This document shows positions 16,362-27,719 of a stretch of 38,533 nt of DNA, one piece after another. The stretch lies in assembly GCA_027013095.1 (NCBI GenBank), contig JALUYI010000046.1, positions 1 to 38,533 of the forward strand, in the 5' to 3' direction. How positions within the stretch are numbered: the first letter of the stretch is position 1; each line of letters opens with the position of its first letter. Source of the DNA: Paracoccaceae bacterium (GTDB lineage Bacteria; Pseudomonadota; Alphaproteobacteria; Rhodobacterales; Rhodobacteraceae). The notes beneath the pieces were generated by a model. It worked only from the letters and a program-made list of their open reading frames with translations. It had not been told where the DNA came from and searched no databases. A program made the translations under genes and the position numbers.

Positions 16362-17990
16362 TCAAATTCCGCCATCGCGCGCGGCAAAGCTGTCGGCAAA
16401 GGCGCGTTCCCAGCGGCTGTAATATTCCATTTCATCCGGGGTGCAATCGTCACGCCGTTTCAACAGGAAACCGGGGGGCGGGCAGGGATGCGCCTCATCC
16501 CCGGTGATCATTGCGCCATTGTTCTGTCGGGTCAGGAAATGACGCGGGCCGAATTCCTGCGGGTGTTCAAGGCCGGCCGCGCCGGTCATTTCCGCCAGAG
16601 CCTTCATGGTGTTGGTGTGGAATCGGGCAACGCGTTGGGATTTGTCGGCGATATCGACCGCGCGCTGGCGTGTCGGGTCCTGCGTAGCGATCCCCACCGG
16701 GCAGCGATTTGTGTGGCAGGCCTGCGCCTGAATACACCCCAGCGAAAACATGTAACCGCGCGCCGAATTCACCCAATCCGCCCCCAGTGCCATGGTGCGG
16801 GCAATGTCAAAGGCGGTGATCAGCTTGCCCGAGGCGCCAATGCGGATTCTGTCGCGCAAGTCCACGCCGCGCAACGTGTTGTGAGCAAAGGTCAACCCTT
16901 CGACCAGAGGCATGCCGATATGGTTGGCAAATTCCAGCGGCGCGGCACCAGTGCCGCCCTCTTTGCCGTCAACGACGATAAAGTCCGGGAGGATCATGGT
17001 TTCCATCATCGCCTTGACAATGCACATGAATTCCCGCCTGTGGCCGACGCACAGCTTGAAGCCTACCGGCTTGCCGCCGGATAGTTCGCGCAGGCGTTGG
17101 ATGAATTCCAACAGTTCGATCGGGGTGGAAAAGGCGCTGTGACTGGCGGGCGATGCACAATCCTTTCCCATGGGGATCCCGCGCGCCTCGGCGATCTCCG
17201 GCGAGATCTTGGCCGCCGGCAGCATCCCGCCGTGACCCGGTTTTGCCCCCTGGCTCAGTTTGATCTCGACCATCTTGACCTGATCGAGGGTTGCCTGGGT
17301 GGCAAATTTTTCCGGATCGAACTGCCCGTCCGGCGTGCGGCAGCCGAAATAGCCCGAGCCGATTTCATAGATCAGGTCGCCTCCCTGCCGGTGATAGCGG
17401 CTAATCCCGCCTTCGCCGGTGTCATGGGCAAACCCGCCGGTTTTTGCCCCGATGTTCAGCGCGGTGATCGCATTGGCTGACAGCGCCCCAAAGCTCATCG
17501 CCGAGATGTTGTAGATCGAGGCGTCATAGGGCTGCGCGCAGGCCGGCCCCCCGATGCGGGTGCGAAAATCCCAGTCCTCGATATGTTTGGGCTGAACCGA
17601 ATGGGTCAGCCATGAATAGCCGGCGTCATAGACCCGCTGGCGCGTCCCAAAGGGTCGTTTGTCCTCGACCCCCTTGGCGCGCTGGTAAACGATCGAACGC
17701 GCATCGCGGCTGAAGGGCTCTTCGTCCTGATCGCTTTCGATAAGATATTGTCGGATTTCCGGGCGCATCCCCTCAAACAGGAACCGCATATGGCCAATCA
17801 CCGGATAATTCCGCAGGATCGAGTGATGGCGTTGCAGCAAGTCATAAACCCCAAGGGCGCTGAGCCAGCCGAAAAGAATGACCGGCAGTGCGAACCACTC
17901 GCTCCAGACCAGATTGACCGCTGCGGCTATTGTCAGGCCGAGGACCAGCAGAAACGGGACATAGCGGTTAAGGTCACGCAAATTTTTCAT
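16362..17990 (-). CDS. FMN-binding glutamate synthase family protein, membrane anchored
   Basis: The 542-residue protein starts with two hydrophobic helices (about 12-48), then a domain like the central and FMN regions of the large GOGAT subunit: SAMSFGALSANAI, TGEGGISRYH, VEIKLSQGAKPGHGGMLP, VVDGKEGGTGAAP, RIRIGASGKLITAFDIA. Near the end GCIQAQACHTNRCPVG holds three cysteines for a [3Fe-4S] cluster. It lacks the glutaminase and FAD subunit modules, so it is not a complete glutamate synthase. This family is widespread but its in vivo reaction is unclear; ammonia- or glutamate-linked amino transfer is possible. It is a single gene convergent with pstB. Confidence 0.9.
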   Translation of the reverse strand: MKNLRDLNRYVPFLLVLGLTIAAAVNLVWSEWFALPVILFGWLSALGVYDLLQRHHSILRNYPVIGHMRFLFEGMRPEIRQYLIESDQDEEPFSRDARSIVYQRAKGVEDKRPFGTRQRVYDAGYSWLTHSVQPKHIEDWDFRTRIGGPACAQPYDASIYNISAMSFGALSANAITALNIGAKTGGFAHDTGEGGISRYHRQGGDLIYEIGSGYFGCRTPDGQFDPEKFATQATLDQVKMVEIKLSQGAKPGHGGMLPAAKISPEIAEARGIPMGKDCASPASHSAFSTPIELLEFIQRLRELSGGKPVGFKLCVGHRREFMCIVKAMMETMILPDFIVVDGKEGGTGAAPLEFANHIGMPLVEGLTFAHNTLRGVDLRDRIRIGASGKLITAFDIARTMALGADWVNSARGYMFSLGCIQAQACHTNRCPVGIATQDPTRQRAVDIADKSQRVARFHTNTMKALAEMTGAAGLEHPQEFGPRHFLTRQNNGAMITGDEAHPCPPPGFLLKRRDDCTPDEMEYYSRWERAFADSFAARDGGI

Positions 17991-18118
17991 GATGTTTCCT
18001 GTGCTCTTGGCCTAATCTCTCGCCCCAATCGCTTGCCTGTCAGGTGCCGTTGTGCGGCCCGGCTGTTCCGCGTTTTGCCAAGGCCCCGGCGGCGGCGGGT
18101 CCGCCCGCCACCTTCTGC

Positions 18119-19414
18119 TCAGCGTTTTTCGACATCGACATAATCGCGACGCGGTTCTCCGACATAAAGCTGCCGTGGGCGACCGATCTTTTGGGTGGGG
18201 TCGCCGATCATCTCTTTCCACTGGGCGATCCAGCCTACGGTGCGGCTGAGAGCGAATATCGGGGTGAACATAGAGGTCGGAAAACCCATCGCATCCAGAA
18301 TGATGCCCGAGTAGAAATCGACATTGGGATAGAGCTTTTTGGAGACAAAGTAATCATCCTCAAGGGCGATTTTCTCTAGCGCCTTGGCCACCTGCAAGGT
18401 CGGGTTGTCGTGGATGCCCAGCAGGTCCAGAACCTCGTCGGCGCTCTGCTTCATCACCTTGGCGCGGGGGTCGAAATTTTTGTAAACCCGATGGCCAAAA
18501 CCCATCAGGCGGAATGGATCGCTGCGGTCCTTGGCCCGGGCAATATATTCGGGAATGCGATCGACAGTGCCGATTTCGCGCAGCATGTTCAAGGCCGCCT
18601 CGTTGGCGCCACCGTGGGCCGGCCCCCAGAGGCAGGCGATTCCCGCCGCGATACAGGCGAACGGGTTGGCGCCCGAACTGCCCGCCAGACGCACGGTCGA
18701 GGTCGAGGCGTTCTGCTCATGATCCGCGTGCAGGGTAAAGATCCGGTCCATGGCGCGGCTGAGAATCGGGTTGACCTCATACTCCTCGGCCGGGACGGAA
18801 AAGCACATGCGCAGGAAATTGCTGGCATAATCCAGATCGTTCAATGGATAGACAAACGGTTGGCCAATGGAATATTTGAACGCCATTGCGGCAATCGTCG
18901 GCATCTTGGCGATCAGGCGGATTGAGGCGATCTCGCGCTGCATGGGGTCGTTGACATCGGTTGAATCGTGGTAAAACGCCGACATCGCGCCGACCACCCC
19001 GACCATGGTTGCCATCGGATGTGCGTCGCGTCGGAAGCCACGAAAGAAATTGTGCATCTGTTCATGCACCATGGTGTGATTGGTGATGCGGCTTTCGAAA
19101 TCTTCCTGCTCTTCGGCCGAGGGCAATTCGCCATAGAGCAGCAGGTAGCAGACCTCTAGGAAATGCGATTTTTCGGCCAGCTGGTCGATAGGATAGCCGC
19201 GATAAAGCAGCTCACCCTTATCGCCATCGATGAAGGTGATGTCGCTTTCACAGGACGCCGTCGAGGTAAAGCCCGGATCATAGGTGAAAACATGGCCCTC
19301 GGCGTAGAGTTTGCGAATGTCGATGACATCGGGGCCGGCGGTCGGAGACAGCATCGGCAATTCCAGGGTTTTCCCCTCAAATTTCAGCGTCGCGGGTTGT
19401 TTGTTTTCAGCCAT
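18119..19414 (-). CDS. gltA: Citrate synthase GltA
   Basis: The 431-residue protein has the length and motifs of the hexameric type II citrate synthase: [19 protein letters not shown], the active-site histidine in [25 protein letters not shown] with the second histidine, and the C-terminal [15 protein letters not shown] and RPRQLYVG. It condenses acetyl-CoA and oxaloacetate at the entry to the TCA cycle. The ATG follows GAGGTAGGAAAAT. It is a single gene on the minus strand, preceded by a 387-bp intergenic region that must hold its promoter. Confidence 0.98.
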   Translation of the reverse strand: MAENKQPATLKFEGKTLELPMLSPTAGPDVIDIRKLYAEGHVFTYDPGFTSTASCESDITFIDGDKGELLYRGYPIDQLAEKSHFLEVCYLLLYGELPSAEEQEDFESRITNHTMVHEQMHNFFRGFRRDAHPMATMVGVVGAMSAFYHDSTDVNDPMQREIASIRLIAKMPTIAAMAFKYSIGQPFVYPLNDLDYASNFLRMCFSVPAEEYEVNPILSRAMDRIFTLHADHEQNASTSTVRLAGSSGANPFACIAAGIACLWGPAHGGANEAALNMLREIGTVDRIPEYIARAKDRSDPFRLMGFGHRVYKNFDPRAKVMKQSADEVLDLLGIHDNPTLQVAKALEKIALEDDYFVSKKLYPNVDFYSGIILDAMGFPTSMFTPIFALSRTVGWIAQWKEMIGDPTQKIGRPRQLYVGEPRRDYVDVEKR

Positions 19415-19801
19415 ATTTTCCTACCTCTCGTTCAATTGTCTTCGTGTCGTTTCTTTGCTGTCGACCGCAGTGATGATGCGGCGGTGACACAGGGTCCTCT
19501 TGCGGGCTTGTTCGACATGATTTGCATCATGGGCGAAACAAGTGAAAAATTCATGACGATCTCTGGCCCAAACGGGTAGAGACCGGCAACCGGCCCGGAT
19601 CCGGTAACGCGGACGGCGCGTGCCCAAGGTGCGCGTGCAGAAGGGTGCCACCCCGTCTGCCGGCATTGCCAGAGCCGCAGTTCGGGCGTGGCCGGGGCGC
19701 GGACCAAGAATGGCCCGGGCACGATGCGTCCCGGTCTGGGGCCTCCGGGCCTGTCCCACGCGTACTGCCCACATCTCGTCCGGGCATTTGCCGCGGGAGT
19801 G
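19415..19801. other. Intergenic region between gltX and gltA
   Basis: The 387 bp hold short open frames, but none has a credible start or protein-like composition. The part near gltA (19415-19560) is less GC-rich and probably contains its promoter, though I cannot fix the boxes. The part nearer gltX is GC-rich with no clear terminator. Confidence 0.5.
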
Positions 19802-21226
19802 TCAGACGGCTGCATCCTCGAGCCGGTGAATGGTCTCATCCCGCCCGATCAGTAGCATGACATCAAACACGCTCGGCGATGCCCCGCGCCCGGTCAGTGC
19901 CGCCCGGAGTGGCCCTGCGACTTTGCCCAGCTTCACATCCTCGGCCTTGGCAAAGTCCCGCAACAGCGTTTCCAGATCGTCGTGGGTCCAGCTAGCATTT
20001 CGCAGGCGCGGCGTCAAACGGTTCAGCATACCACGGGATACAGGATCAAGCTGTTGTGATGCTGCGGCATCCGGCTTGATCGGGCGCTTGGTCAGGATAA
20101 AATGCGCCTTATCAACAAGTTCCGGCAGTTTCTTTGCACGTTGCTTGAGGACCGGCATGGCGCGCAGAAGGGCATCCTCCTGACGCGAAGTCAAGGCATC
20201 CTGAGCGGTTGCGCGGCGAAACTCCCGGATTGCGTGCAGCAGACGCTGATCGTCCATGATGCGGATGTGCTGCGCCGAAAGATTGTCCAGCTTCTTGAAA
20301 TCGAACCGCGCCGGCGATTTTCCGATCGCGTCGAGGGAAAACCACTCAACGGCCTGTTCCGTCGTGAAAAATTCGTCATTGCCGTGGCTCCAACCCAGCC
20401 GCGCCAGATAATTTCGCATGGCCTCGGCGGGATATCCCATGTCGCGGTATTCCTCGACCCCCAAGGCCCCGTGCCGCTTGCTCAACTTTTTGCCGTCGGG
20501 CCCGTGAATCAGCGGAATATGGGCAAAGGTCGGGATATCCCAGCCCATCGCCTGATAGATAAAGCTCTGCCGGGCGGCGTTCGAGAGGTGGTCATCGCCG
20601 CGAATGATATGGCTGACCTCCATGTCGTGATCGTCCACGACCACCGCCAGCATATAGGTCGGAGAGCCATCGGCGCGCAGCAGCACCAGATCGTCCAGTG
20701 TTTCGCATTTCCACGAGACCTTGCCCTGCACTGCATCCTTGATGGTGATGACCCCGGTTCGGGGCGCCTTCAGACGCAGCACATAGGGCGCATCCGGGTG
20801 GGTTGCGGGGTCGGCCTCGCGCCATGGGCTCTGGAACAGGGTGGGGCGGCCTTCGGCGCGGGCGCTGGCGCGGGCGGTCTCGATTTGCTCCTTGGTGGCA
20901 AAGCATTTATAGGCGTGACCTGTGGCCAGCATCTGTTGTGCGACCGAGACGTGTCGCGCGGCCCGCGCCGCCTGGGACAGTGCTTCGCCATCCCAGTCGA
21001 GCCCCAGCCATTTCATCCCGGCAAAGATCGTTTCAGTCGCCTCGGGGGTCGAGCGGGCGCGGTCGGTATCCTCGATTCGCAGCAAAAAGCGGCCGTTATT
21101 GGCACGCGCAAACAGCCAGTTGAACAGCGCCGTGCGAGCCCCGCCAATGTGCAGATATCCGGTGGGCGAGGGGGCAAACCGGGTGACGACCGGTTTGGCG
21201 GCGGGCGTTTTGGGGGCTGGAGTCAT
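19802..21226 (-). CDS. gltX: Glutamyl-tRNA synthetase GltX
   Basis: The 474-residue class I synthetase has [19 protein letters not shown] (HIGH-type motif at about residue 26), [37 protein letters not shown] with RGDDHLSN, and the KLSKRHGA (KMSKS) motif at about 251. It charges tRNA-Glu, and possibly tRNA-Gln for later amidation, as is usual in alphaproteobacteria. The N-terminus has a short Ala/Pro/Lys leader. It is divergent from comEC with 56 bp between starts. Confidence 0.98.
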   Translation of the reverse strand: MTPAPKTPAAKPVVTRFAPSPTGYLHIGGARTALFNWLFARANNGRFLLRIEDTDRARSTPEATETIFAGMKWLGLDWDGEALSQAARAARHVSVAQQMLATGHAYKCFATKEQIETARASARAEGRPTLFQSPWREADPATHPDAPYVLRLKAPRTGVITIKDAVQGKVSWKCETLDDLVLLRADGSPTYMLAVVVDDHDMEVSHIIRGDDHLSNAARQSFIYQAMGWDIPTFAHIPLIHGPDGKKLSKRHGALGVEEYRDMGYPAEAMRNYLARLGWSHGNDEFFTTEQAVEWFSLDAIGKSPARFDFKKLDNLSAQHIRIMDDQRLLHAIREFRRATAQDALTSRQEDALLRAMPVLKQRAKKLPELVDKAHFILTKRPIKPDAAASQQLDPVSRGMLNRLTPRLRNASWTHDDLETLLRDFAKAEDVKLGKVAGPLRAALTGRGASPSVFDVMLLIGRDETIHRLEDAAV

Positions 21227-21282
21227 GATTTGTTAACCTTTCGGAAACTTCGCACTGGCAGACTGCGTTTGCTCTTTAGGCA

Positions 21283-23367
21283 ATGGATGGGACAAGAACA
21301 AGGGTGCGCATTCTGGCTTATCTGGCGGCGATCAGCGAGGCGCAGCGCGGGACGCTGGTCTTGTGGATGCCGCTTGGTCTCGGGGCCGGGATCGGTCTTT
21401 ATTTCCTGTTGCGCTTTGAGCCGGGGCTGACCTTGTATATGCTGGTCGGGGGGCTCTCGGTGGCGGCGCTGGTCATGCGCGGGTTTTGCGGGGGCCATCT
21501 GCGCCGGGCTCTGGTGGCGCTGGCCCTGATCGGCGGCGGCTTTTGCCTTGCCGGAGCCTCGGCCCATCTGAACGCCGCGCCGGTTCTTTCGGGGCACTAC
21601 AGCGGGCCGCTTGAGGGGCGAGTTATTGCGCTGGACCGGTCGCGGAGCAACGATCTGCGGATCACGCTGGATCACCTCTGGCTGGCCCGAAGAACCAAAT
21701 CAGGAACACCACGCAAGGTACGGATAACACTGCATTATCCCAAGCTGTTTTTCCCTATAGCAGCGGGCCAGAGGGTAATGCTGACAGCCCGTCTTTCACC
21801 CCCTGCCGGGCCGGTCGAGCCGGGGGGCTTTAATTTTCGTCGCTACGCGTGGTTTCGCGGGCTTGGTGCCGTCGGCTATACGAAAACGCCGCTTTTGCGA
21901 CCTGGCACGAACGAAAAAGCTGACCTTTCGCTGCGCCTCATTCAGGCGCGGATGCGCATGGCCGCCGCCATTCGCGCCCGCCTTCACGGGCCGCGTGGCG
22001 CCTTTGCAGCGGCGATCCTGACCGGGGATCGCTCGGCCATCGCGCCCGATATGATGACCCTGCTGCGCAACGCCAATCTGGCCCATTTGCTGGCCATTTC
22101 CGGGCTGCACATGGGTCTGCTGACGGGGTTTGTCTTTGCCCTGTTCAGATACGGTCTGGCCCTGATCCCGCCGCTTGCGTTGCGCCTGCCGGTCAAAAAG
22201 GTTGCCGCGGTTGCCGCATTTCTGGCGGCAATCCTGTATCTGCTGCTGTCGGGCGCCAATATTGCCACGCAGCGCGCCTTTGTCATGGTGGCGGTGGCGT
22301 TGGTTGCGGTCTTGCTGGACCGCCGGGCCCTGACCCTTAGGGCGGTGGCGCTGGCGGCGGTGATCGTTTTGCTTATTCGCCCGGTCAGTTTGATCGAGGC
22401 GGGCTTTCAGATGTCCTTTGCGGCAACGACGGCGCTGGTCGCTACATTTTCAGCCTTGCGTGGCATTTCGGACCTCGTCGAGCCGAGCTTTCGAGGGGCG
22501 GCCATCCTGCGTTGGGGCCTTGCTCTGATCCTCAGCTCATTGGTTGCCGGGCTGGCGACCGCACCGATTTCCGCCTTTTACTTCAACCGGATCGCCGAAT
22601 ACGGCCTGATCGCCAATCTCGCCAGTGTCCCGGTCATGGGATTTGTCGTGATGCCAGCGGCGGTGTGTGCCGTCCTGCTTGCGCCCTTTGGCCTGGATGG
22701 GCCGTTCTGGCAGGTGTCCGGGGCGGGCATCGACTGGATTCTATGGGTTGCCGGGCAGGTTTCGGCCTGGCCGGGGGCGGTGCTGCCGGTTCAGGGGGCG
22801 CCATGGCAGGATCTGGTGCTGATTCTCGGTGGTGCGCTGGGGGTCATCCTGCTGCGCGGCCCAATCCGCTTGCTGGGAATCGCGCCGGTTCTGGCGGGTT
22901 TTCTGCTGTGGCATGTGGCCGAACGCCCGGTGATCTTGCTGTCTGACAACGGGCGTCTGCTGGGCGTTCTGCAGGTTCACGGGCGCTGGTTGAACAAGGC
23001 CCGGGGCGAAGGCTTTGCCGCGCAAAGCTGGTTGGAAAAAGACGGTGACACAGCCTCGCAGAAGATCGCTGCAGCGCGTCAGATCAAGCGGGCGAGCCGT
23101 GATCACAAAATCGAAATCGGTACGGTATCAATTCGATACAGCGCCAGAAAATCTAATATTGGCAACAGGTTATGCCAAGGTGTTAACCTGCTTATTCTGC
23201 CTCGCCAGCACGTCTCATCAGCCGGTTGCAAGGTTCTGGATGCCAGCGACTTTCGTCGAAACGGGGCAATTTCCGCCCAGATCTCCAACGGGAAAATCGT
23301 CCTGACCAACGCTCGCGAGGTCAGCGGTCGCCGGCTGTGGACACCTGAGATCAGGCGCGCTCAGTAG
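21283..23367 (+). CDS. comEC: ComEC/Rec2-family competence membrane protein
   Basis: The 694-residue protein has an N-terminal pair of helices and a DUF4131-like soluble domain (about 100-205: [39 protein letters not shown]). The Competence membrane core follows (about 235-500: [49 protein letters not shown]). The core forms the DNA channel in transformable bacteria. The C-terminal 190 residues have no HxHxDH motif, so the metallo-hydrolase domain found in many homologues is absent or degenerate; shortened forms like this are usual in alphaproteobacteria. Its last 7 bp overlap the 3' end of convergent lexA. Confidence 0.92.
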   Translation: MDGTRTRVRILAYLAAISEAQRGTLVLWMPLGLGAGIGLYFLLRFEPGLTLYMLVGGLSVAALVMRGFCGGHLRRALVALALIGGGFCLAGASAHLNAAPVLSGHYSGPLEGRVIALDRSRSNDLRITLDHLWLARRTKSGTPRKVRITLHYPKLFFPIAAGQRVMLTARLSPPAGPVEPGGFNFRRYAWFRGLGAVGYTKTPLLRPGTNEKADLSLRLIQARMRMAAAIRARLHGPRGAFAAAILTGDRSAIAPDMMTLLRNANLAHLLAISGLHMGLLTGFVFALFRYGLALIPPLALRLPVKKVAAVAAFLAAILYLLLSGANIATQRAFVMVAVALVAVLLDRRALTLRAVALAAVIVLLIRPVSLIEAGFQMSFAATTALVATFSALRGISDLVEPSFRGAAILRWGLALILSSLVAGLATAPISAFYFNRIAEYGLIANLASVPVMGFVVMPAAVCAVLLAPFGLDGPFWQVSGAGIDWILWVAGQVSAWPGAVLPVQGAPWQDLVLILGGALGVILLRGPIRLLGIAPVLAGFLLWHVAERPVILLSDNGRLLGVLQVHGRWLNKARGEGFAAQSWLEKDGDTASQKIAAARQIKRASRDHKIEIGTVSIRYSARKSNIGNRLCQGVNLLILPRQHVSSAGCKVLDASDFRRNGAISAQISNGKIVLTNAREVSGRRLWTPEIRRAQ

Positions 23368-24056
23368 GTGCGGATCAGGCCAACGAGTCGCCCTTGAACC
23401 TTGACCTGATCGTCCCGATACACACGGGTCTCATAGGCCGGGTTTGCTGCCTCAAGGGCAATGGCATTGCCGCGCTTTCGCAATCGTTTCAGGGTGGCCT
23501 CGTGGCCTTCGATCAGAGCCACCACGATGTCACCGTTCTCGGCATGAGTCTGCTCGCGGATCACCACAATGTCGCCATTGTTGATGCCCGCGTCGATCAT
23601 GGAATCGCCCTTGACCTCCAGCGCGTAATGCAACCCTTTGGAGCGCATCATGCTGCCAGGCACTGCGACACTGGCGGTTTTCTGGCTGATCGCCTCGATC
23701 GGCGTGCCCGCTGCGATGCGTCCCATGATCGGCACCTCCAGCGCGTTCAGGCGTTCCACCGGCAGGGCCTCTGGCGGGCGCGAGGTCGCGCTGCCATCGA
23801 TCACCTGCGGCCGGAACCCGCCGCTTTCGCGGTGTTCCAGAACCTCTGGCAGTTTCAGGATTTCAATGGCGCGTGCGCGGTGGGCGAGGCGGTGGATAAA
23901 GCCGCGTTCCTCCAGAGCGGTGATCAAACGGTGGATCCCGGATTTCGAGCGCAGGTTCAGCGCATCCTTCATCTCGTCAAACGAAGGGGGAACACCGTCC
24001 CGTATTGTTCTCTTATTGATAAAATCAAGTAAATCCAGTTGCTTGCGTGTCAACAT
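23361..24056 (-). CDS. lexA: LexA repressor, SOS regulator and self-cleaving protease
   Basis: The 231-residue protein has the winged-helix DNA-binding domain (1-70: [43 protein letters not shown] in outline). The cleavage site is Ala116-Gly117 in RIAAGTP. The catalytic dyad is Ser152 in KGDSMIDAG and Lys190 in HEATLKRL. The recognition helix variant [11 protein letters not shown] fits the alphaproteobacterial LexA type that reads GTTC-N7-GTTC, and such sites are present in its own promoter. On DNA damage RecA triggers self-cleavage and derepression. The gene is convergent with and overlaps comEC. Confidence 0.97.
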   Translation of the reverse strand: MLTRKQLDLLDFINKRTIRDGVPPSFDEMKDALNLRSKSGIHRLITALEERGFIHRLAHRARAIEILKLPEVLEHRESGGFRPQVIDGSATSRPPEALPVERLNALEVPIMGRIAAGTPIEAISQKTASVAVPGSMMRSKGLHYALEVKGDSMIDAGINNGDIVVIREQTHAENGDIVVALIEGHEATLKRLRKRGNAIALEAANPAYETRVYRDDQVKVQGRLVGLIRTY

Positions 24057-24152
24057 TCATCCATCCTCGGCTCGAATTTTCGAGATATGCCCGTTATATG
24101 CCCGTTTGCGCCACCGTTCAGGGCCGCGCGGGGGGCCAGCGGTCCTCCCGTT

Positions 24153-24192
24153 GTTCAGCCTAAGTTCTACAAGTGTTCCTGTTTTGTGTCAA
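24153..24192 (-). promoter_or_regulatory. lexA promoter with overlapping LexA (SOS) boxes
   Basis: On the minus strand a perfect TTGACA (24187-24192) lies 17 bp from TAGAAC (24164-24169). On the plus strand GTTC occurs at 24153, 24164 and 24175, exactly 11 bp apart. This makes two overlapping GTTC-N7-GTTC boxes (24153-24167 and 24164-24178) covering the -10 and spacer. Autorepression by LexA is therefore expected. The leader is about 100 nt. Confidence 0.85.
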
Positions 24193-24201
24193 CAACTTGT
24201 G

Positions 24202-25389
24202 TTAGAGGCGAATGATATCCACAAGATCGCCGCTTGTTGCCGGCGCGGCGTCGGGTTCGCGCACCAAAAGGGCGTTGGCTTGGGCCAGAACCGACAGCAG
24301 GGCGCTGTCCTGACGCGGCTCGGGACGCACGCTCAGCGCGCCGTTGGCGGTGGAAATCCGCGCGCGCATATAATGTTCACGTCCGCCGTTGCGGGCCAGC
24401 GTGCCGTCCAGAACAGCCGGCTCGCGCGCCAAAGGAGCCGCCTTGAACCCCAGCATCACGTTCAGCGCGGGCCGTAGAAAGATATGCCCGCAAACCATTG
24501 AAGACACCGGGTTTCCCGGAAGGCCAACCATCGGGATGTCGCGCAGTTTTCCAGCCATAAGAGGTTTTCCGGGACGCATGGCAACCTTGTAAAAGGCGGT
24601 TTTCAACCCTTGATCCGAGGCCACCTGATGGACGATGTCGTGATCTCCGACCGAAGCGCCGCCGAGGGTGACGATCAGATCCGCCCCGTCGCAAAGGCCA
24701 AGGGCCTGGGTCAGCGATGCCACCGTGTCGCGGGCGATCGGCAGCAGGCGGGTTTTGGCCCCGTGGGTGGAAAGAAGGGCTGCGAGGCCAAAGTTGTTCG
24801 AGGTGATGATCTGGTCCATCCCCGGCTGTTCCCCCGGCATAACCAGTTCATCGCCGGTGGCCAAAAGCGCGACCACGGGCTGGCGCCGGACCGGGACCGT
24901 GGCGGCGTTCATGGCAGCGAGCAGGGCAATATCATGTGCGCTCAGTCGCCGCGGCGCGCGCAGGGTAAAATCGGCCGCAAAATCATTCCCTTTGGGGCGA
25001 ACATAGGTGGCGTTGTCAAAGTCCGTGGAAATTGTGATCACATTTTCATAGCGGGTCACATCCTCTTGAATGATGACCCGGTCGGCACCCTCGGGCATAG
25101 GGGCTCCGGTAAAGATACGCACCGTTTCGCCGGGGTCGACCCGGCCGGTGTATCGTGCCCCCGCCGCCGATTCGCCGATCACGGTAAAGCAGCGTCCCGC
25201 CGCGACCTCGGCGTTTTTCAGGGCGTAACCGTCCATCGCCGAGGCGGCGAACGGGGGCTGGTCGCGCCCGGCCCGGACGTCTTCGGCCAGAACACGCCCG
25301 GCGGCCTCGATCAGGGGAACATGCTCGACCCCGGTGGTTGAAACCAGCCCCGTGACCTGGCTGAGAGCTTGGCTGACGCTGATCATCAT
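24202..25389 (-). CDS. moeA: Molybdopterin molybdenumtransferase MoeA
   Basis: The 395-residue protein inserts molybdate into adenylylated molybdopterin in the last step of cofactor synthesis. Motifs are [13 protein letters not shown] near residue 50, [55 protein letters not shown] and [12 protein letters not shown] followed by [11 protein letters not shown]. The ATG overlaps the moaC stop by 4 bp, so moaC and moeA are coupled. The end of the gene overlaps the region just upstream of the lexA promoter. Confidence 0.97.
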   Translation of the reverse strand: MMISVSQALSQVTGLVSTTGVEHVPLIEAAGRVLAEDVRAGRDQPPFAASAMDGYALKNAEVAAGRCFTVIGESAAGARYTGRVDPGETVRIFTGAPMPEGADRVIIQEDVTRYENVITISTDFDNATYVRPKGNDFAADFTLRAPRRLSAHDIALLAAMNAATVPVRRQPVVALLATGDELVMPGEQPGMDQIITSNNFGLAALLSTHGAKTRLLPIARDTVASLTQALGLCDGADLIVTLGGASVGDHDIVHQVASDQGLKTAFYKVAMRPGKPLMAGKLRDIPMVGLPGNPVSSMVCGHIFLRPALNVMLGFKAAPLAREPAVLDGTLARNGGREHYMRARISTANGALSVRPEPRQDSALLSVLAQANALLVREPDAAPATSGDLVDIIRL

Positions 25390-25862
25390 TTTGCCTCGTA
25401 TCGTCCTGATTTTCCGCCGTCTTTCAGGGTGACCCGGATATCCGAAATGACCATGGCCCGGTCCACGGCTTTGAGCATGTCATAGACCGTCAGCCCGGCG
25501 ATGCTGACCGCGGTCAGGGCCTCCATTTCCACTCCGGTCTGCCCCGAGGTTTTCACCGTTGCTGTGATCACAACGCGGGAATTGGCCTCGTCGGGTACAA
25601 GTTCAAGTGCGACGCGGGTGATCGGCAGGGGGTGGCAGAGCGGTATCAGGGTCGAGGTCTGCTTGCATCCCATGATTCCGGCCAGCCGGGCAACACCCAG
25701 AACATCGCCTTTTTTCGCGCCCCCTTTGACAATTATTTCAAGGGTTTCAGGGGCCATCTTCACGTAGCCCGAAGCGGTGGCGATCCGGTCTGTTACGGGT
25801 TTATCAGAGACATCGACCATATGGGCGTCGCCTTTCTGGTCGAAATGGGTCAGGTCTGCCAT
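25386..25862 (-). CDS. moaC: Cyclic pyranopterin monophosphate synthase MoaC
   Basis: The start at ATG 25862, 1 bp after the trpC stop, gives 158 residues; the longer frame through trpC is not supported. The family pattern is clear: [38 protein letters not shown] with the conserved histidine, [11 protein letters not shown] and [11 protein letters not shown] with the catalytic Lys and Asp. It converts the MoaA product to cPMP. Coupling to trpC upstream and moeA downstream places molybdenum cofactor genes in the trp transcription unit. Confidence 0.97.
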   Translation of the reverse strand: MADLTHFDQKGDAHMVDVSDKPVTDRIATASGYVKMAPETLEIIVKGGAKKGDVLGVARLAGIMGCKQTSTLIPLCHPLPITRVALELVPDEANSRVVITATVKTSGQTGVEMEALTAVSIAGLTVYDMLKAVDRAMVISDIRVTLKDGGKSGRYEAK

Positions 25863-25863
25863 G

Positions 25864-26706
25864 TCATGTGCCTTGTTTTGCCGGTGATTTTTTGGGGGCC
25901 GTGGTCGGTCGGGCCGGATTGGCCAGCAGAGCGCGCGTGGCGGTGGCAACATCGCTTTGGCGCATCAGGCTTTCGCCGATCAAAAAGCAGCGCGCCCCGA
26001 TAGCGGCCATATCGGCCAGGTCCTGCGGAGTGGAAAGGCCGGACTCCGAGACGATGATTCGGGCATCGGGCACCTGCGGGGCCAGTTGCCGGGTGGTCTC
26101 AAGTGACGTCTCAAAGGTCTTTAGGTTCCGGTTGTTGATGCCGATCAGTGGCGATTTGAGGGCGAGGGCGCGGCGCAGCTCGTCGGCGTCATGGACTTCA
26201 AGCAGCGCATCCATGCCCCAGTCGCGGGCGGCATCCTCGATCTCGGCGGCGGCGGCATCGCTGAGCGTGGCCAGAATGATCAGGATGCAATCGGCCCCCA
26301 GCGCCCGCGCTTCGGCAACCTGATAGGGGTCATAGATGAAATCCTTGCGCAGGATCGGCAATGAGACCGCAGCGTGGGCGGCGCTGAGGAACGCGTCCGC
26401 CCCCTGAAAAGAAGGCGTGTCGGTCAGAACGCTGAGGCAGGTTGCGCCACCGTCCCGATAGGCGCGCGCCAGAGAGGGCGGGTCGAAATCAGCGCGAATC
26501 AGACCTTTTGAGGGGCTCGCCTTCTTGATCTCGGCAATCAGGCCATAGCCGTTTTCCTGCGCTTGACCCAGCGCACGGGCAAAGCCGCGGGGGGGCGGGG
26601 CGTCCTGTGCTCGGGCGCGCAGCTCGGCCAGGGGCAGGCGCGCCTTGCGGGCAGCGATTTCCTCGATCTTGTAGGCCTTGATGCGCTCAAGAATACTGGC
26701 CATCAT
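25864..26706 (-). CDS. trpC: Indole-3-glycerol phosphate synthase TrpC
   Basis: The 280-residue TIM-barrel enzyme closes the indole ring of CdRP in tryptophan synthesis. Key blocks are [15 protein letters not shown] with the catalytic lysine, [33 protein letters not shown] and [12 protein letters not shown]. The start overlaps the trpD stop (ATG 26706; ATG 26703 is a close alternative). A short basic tail ([10 protein letters not shown]) extends beyond the barrel. There is no fused TrpF, as is usual in this group. Confidence 0.97.
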   Translation of the reverse strand: MMASILERIKAYKIEEIAARKARLPLAELRARAQDAPPPRGFARALGQAQENGYGLIAEIKKASPSKGLIRADFDPPSLARAYRDGGATCLSVLTDTPSFQGADAFLSAAHAAVSLPILRKDFIYDPYQVAEARALGADCILIILATLSDAAAAEIEDAARDWGMDALLEVHDADELRRALALKSPLIGINNRNLKTFETSLETTRQLAPQVPDARIIVSESGLSTPQDLADMAAIGARCFLIGESLMRQSDVATATRALLANPARPTTAPKKSPAKQGT

Positions 26707-27719
26707 GCGCCCCGGGTCAGTTGGGCAAGGGCCTCGACCTTGGCCTTGGCTGTGCCGCTGTCGATGCTTTCGCGCGCCATTTCAACGCCTTCGGGCAAGG
26801 TTGCCGCCTTGTCAGCCACCACCAGCGCCGCTGCCGCATTCAGCAGAACCGCATCGCGATAGGCGCTTTCCGTGCCGTCCAGAAGGGCACGAAAGGCCGC
26901 GGCGTTGTCAGCCGGGCTGCCACCGAGGATCTCGGCAAAGGGGTGGAGAGGCAGGCCGGCATCCTCGGGTGAGATTTCCTGCTCGGTGATGCGCCCATCG
27001 GCGAGGGTGGCAATCCAGCTGGGGCCCGCGATTGAGAGCTCGTCGGTGCCGTCGCGGCCATGAACCAGCCATGCCTTTTCGGTCCCCAGCGCCGCCAGCG
27101 TCTCGGCCATGGGGCGGATCACGTCGCGGGAAAAGGCACCGGTCAATTGCCGTTTGACCCCGGCGGGGTTGGTTAGCGGCCCGAGAATGTTAAAGATCGT
27201 GCGGGTGCCCAGTTCCTGACGCGAAGGCATGACGTGGCGCACCGCCGGATGGTGCATGGGCGCCATCATAAAGCCGATGCCAACCTCATTGAGGGCGCGT
27301 TCGACCACATCGGGGCCAACCATGACATTTACCCCCATCTCGGTCAGCGCGTCCGCGGCGCCGGATTTTGAACTGAGGTTGCGGTTACCGTGCTTGGCCA
27401 CGACCACCCCCGCTCCGGCCACGACAAAGGCGGTGGCGGTCGAGATGTTCAGTGTTCCCTTGCCGTCGCCCCCGGTGCCGACGATGTCCATCGCGCCCTC
27501 CGGGGCCGCAACGGCGTTGCATTTTGCGCGCATGACGGCGGCGGCGGCGGCGTATTCCTCGACCGTTTCCCCGCGCGTGCGCAGGGCCATCAAAAAGCCG
27601 CCGATCTGGCTGGGTGTGGCCTCGCCCGCCATGATTGCGCCAAAGGCAGTTTCCGCCTCGTTGCGGGTCAGGGGGCGCTCGGCAGCAAGGCCGATCAGGG
27701 GTTTCAGAAGGTCGCTCAT
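26703..27719 (-). CDS. trpD: Anthranilate phosphoribosyltransferase TrpD
   Basis: ATG 27719, overlapping the trpG stop by 4 bp, gives 338 residues; the 47 codons upstream lie within trpG and are a reading-frame accident. Motifs: [59 protein letters not shown] and [11 protein letters not shown]. It transfers the phosphoribosyl group from PRPP to anthranilate. Confidence 0.97.
   Translation of the reverse strand: MSDLLKPLIGLAAERPLTRNEAETAFGAIMAGEATPSQIGGFLMALRTRGETVEEYAAAAAVMRAKCNAVAAPEGAMDIVGTGGDGKGTLNISTATAFVVAGAGVVVAKHGNRNLSSKSGAADALTEMGVNVMVGPDVVERALNEVGIGFMMAPMHHPAVRHVMPSRQELGTRTIFNILGPLTNPAGVKRQLTGAFSRDVIRPMAETLAALGTEKAWLVHGRDGTDELSIAGPSWIATLADGRITEQEISPEDAGLPLHPFAEILGGSPADNAAAFRALLDGTESAYRDAVLLNAAAALVVADKAATLPEGVEMARESIDSGTAKAKVEALAQLTRGA

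Noticed and set aside
18094-18109. GC hairpin after gltA considered as a terminator
   Set aside because: GGCGGG/CCCGCC can pair, but no T run follows on the minus strand, so a rho-independent terminator is not supported.
20102-21430. A 442-codon plus-strand open frame opposite gltX and into comEC
   Set aside because: It is a shadow of gltX in composition and has no recognisable protein features.
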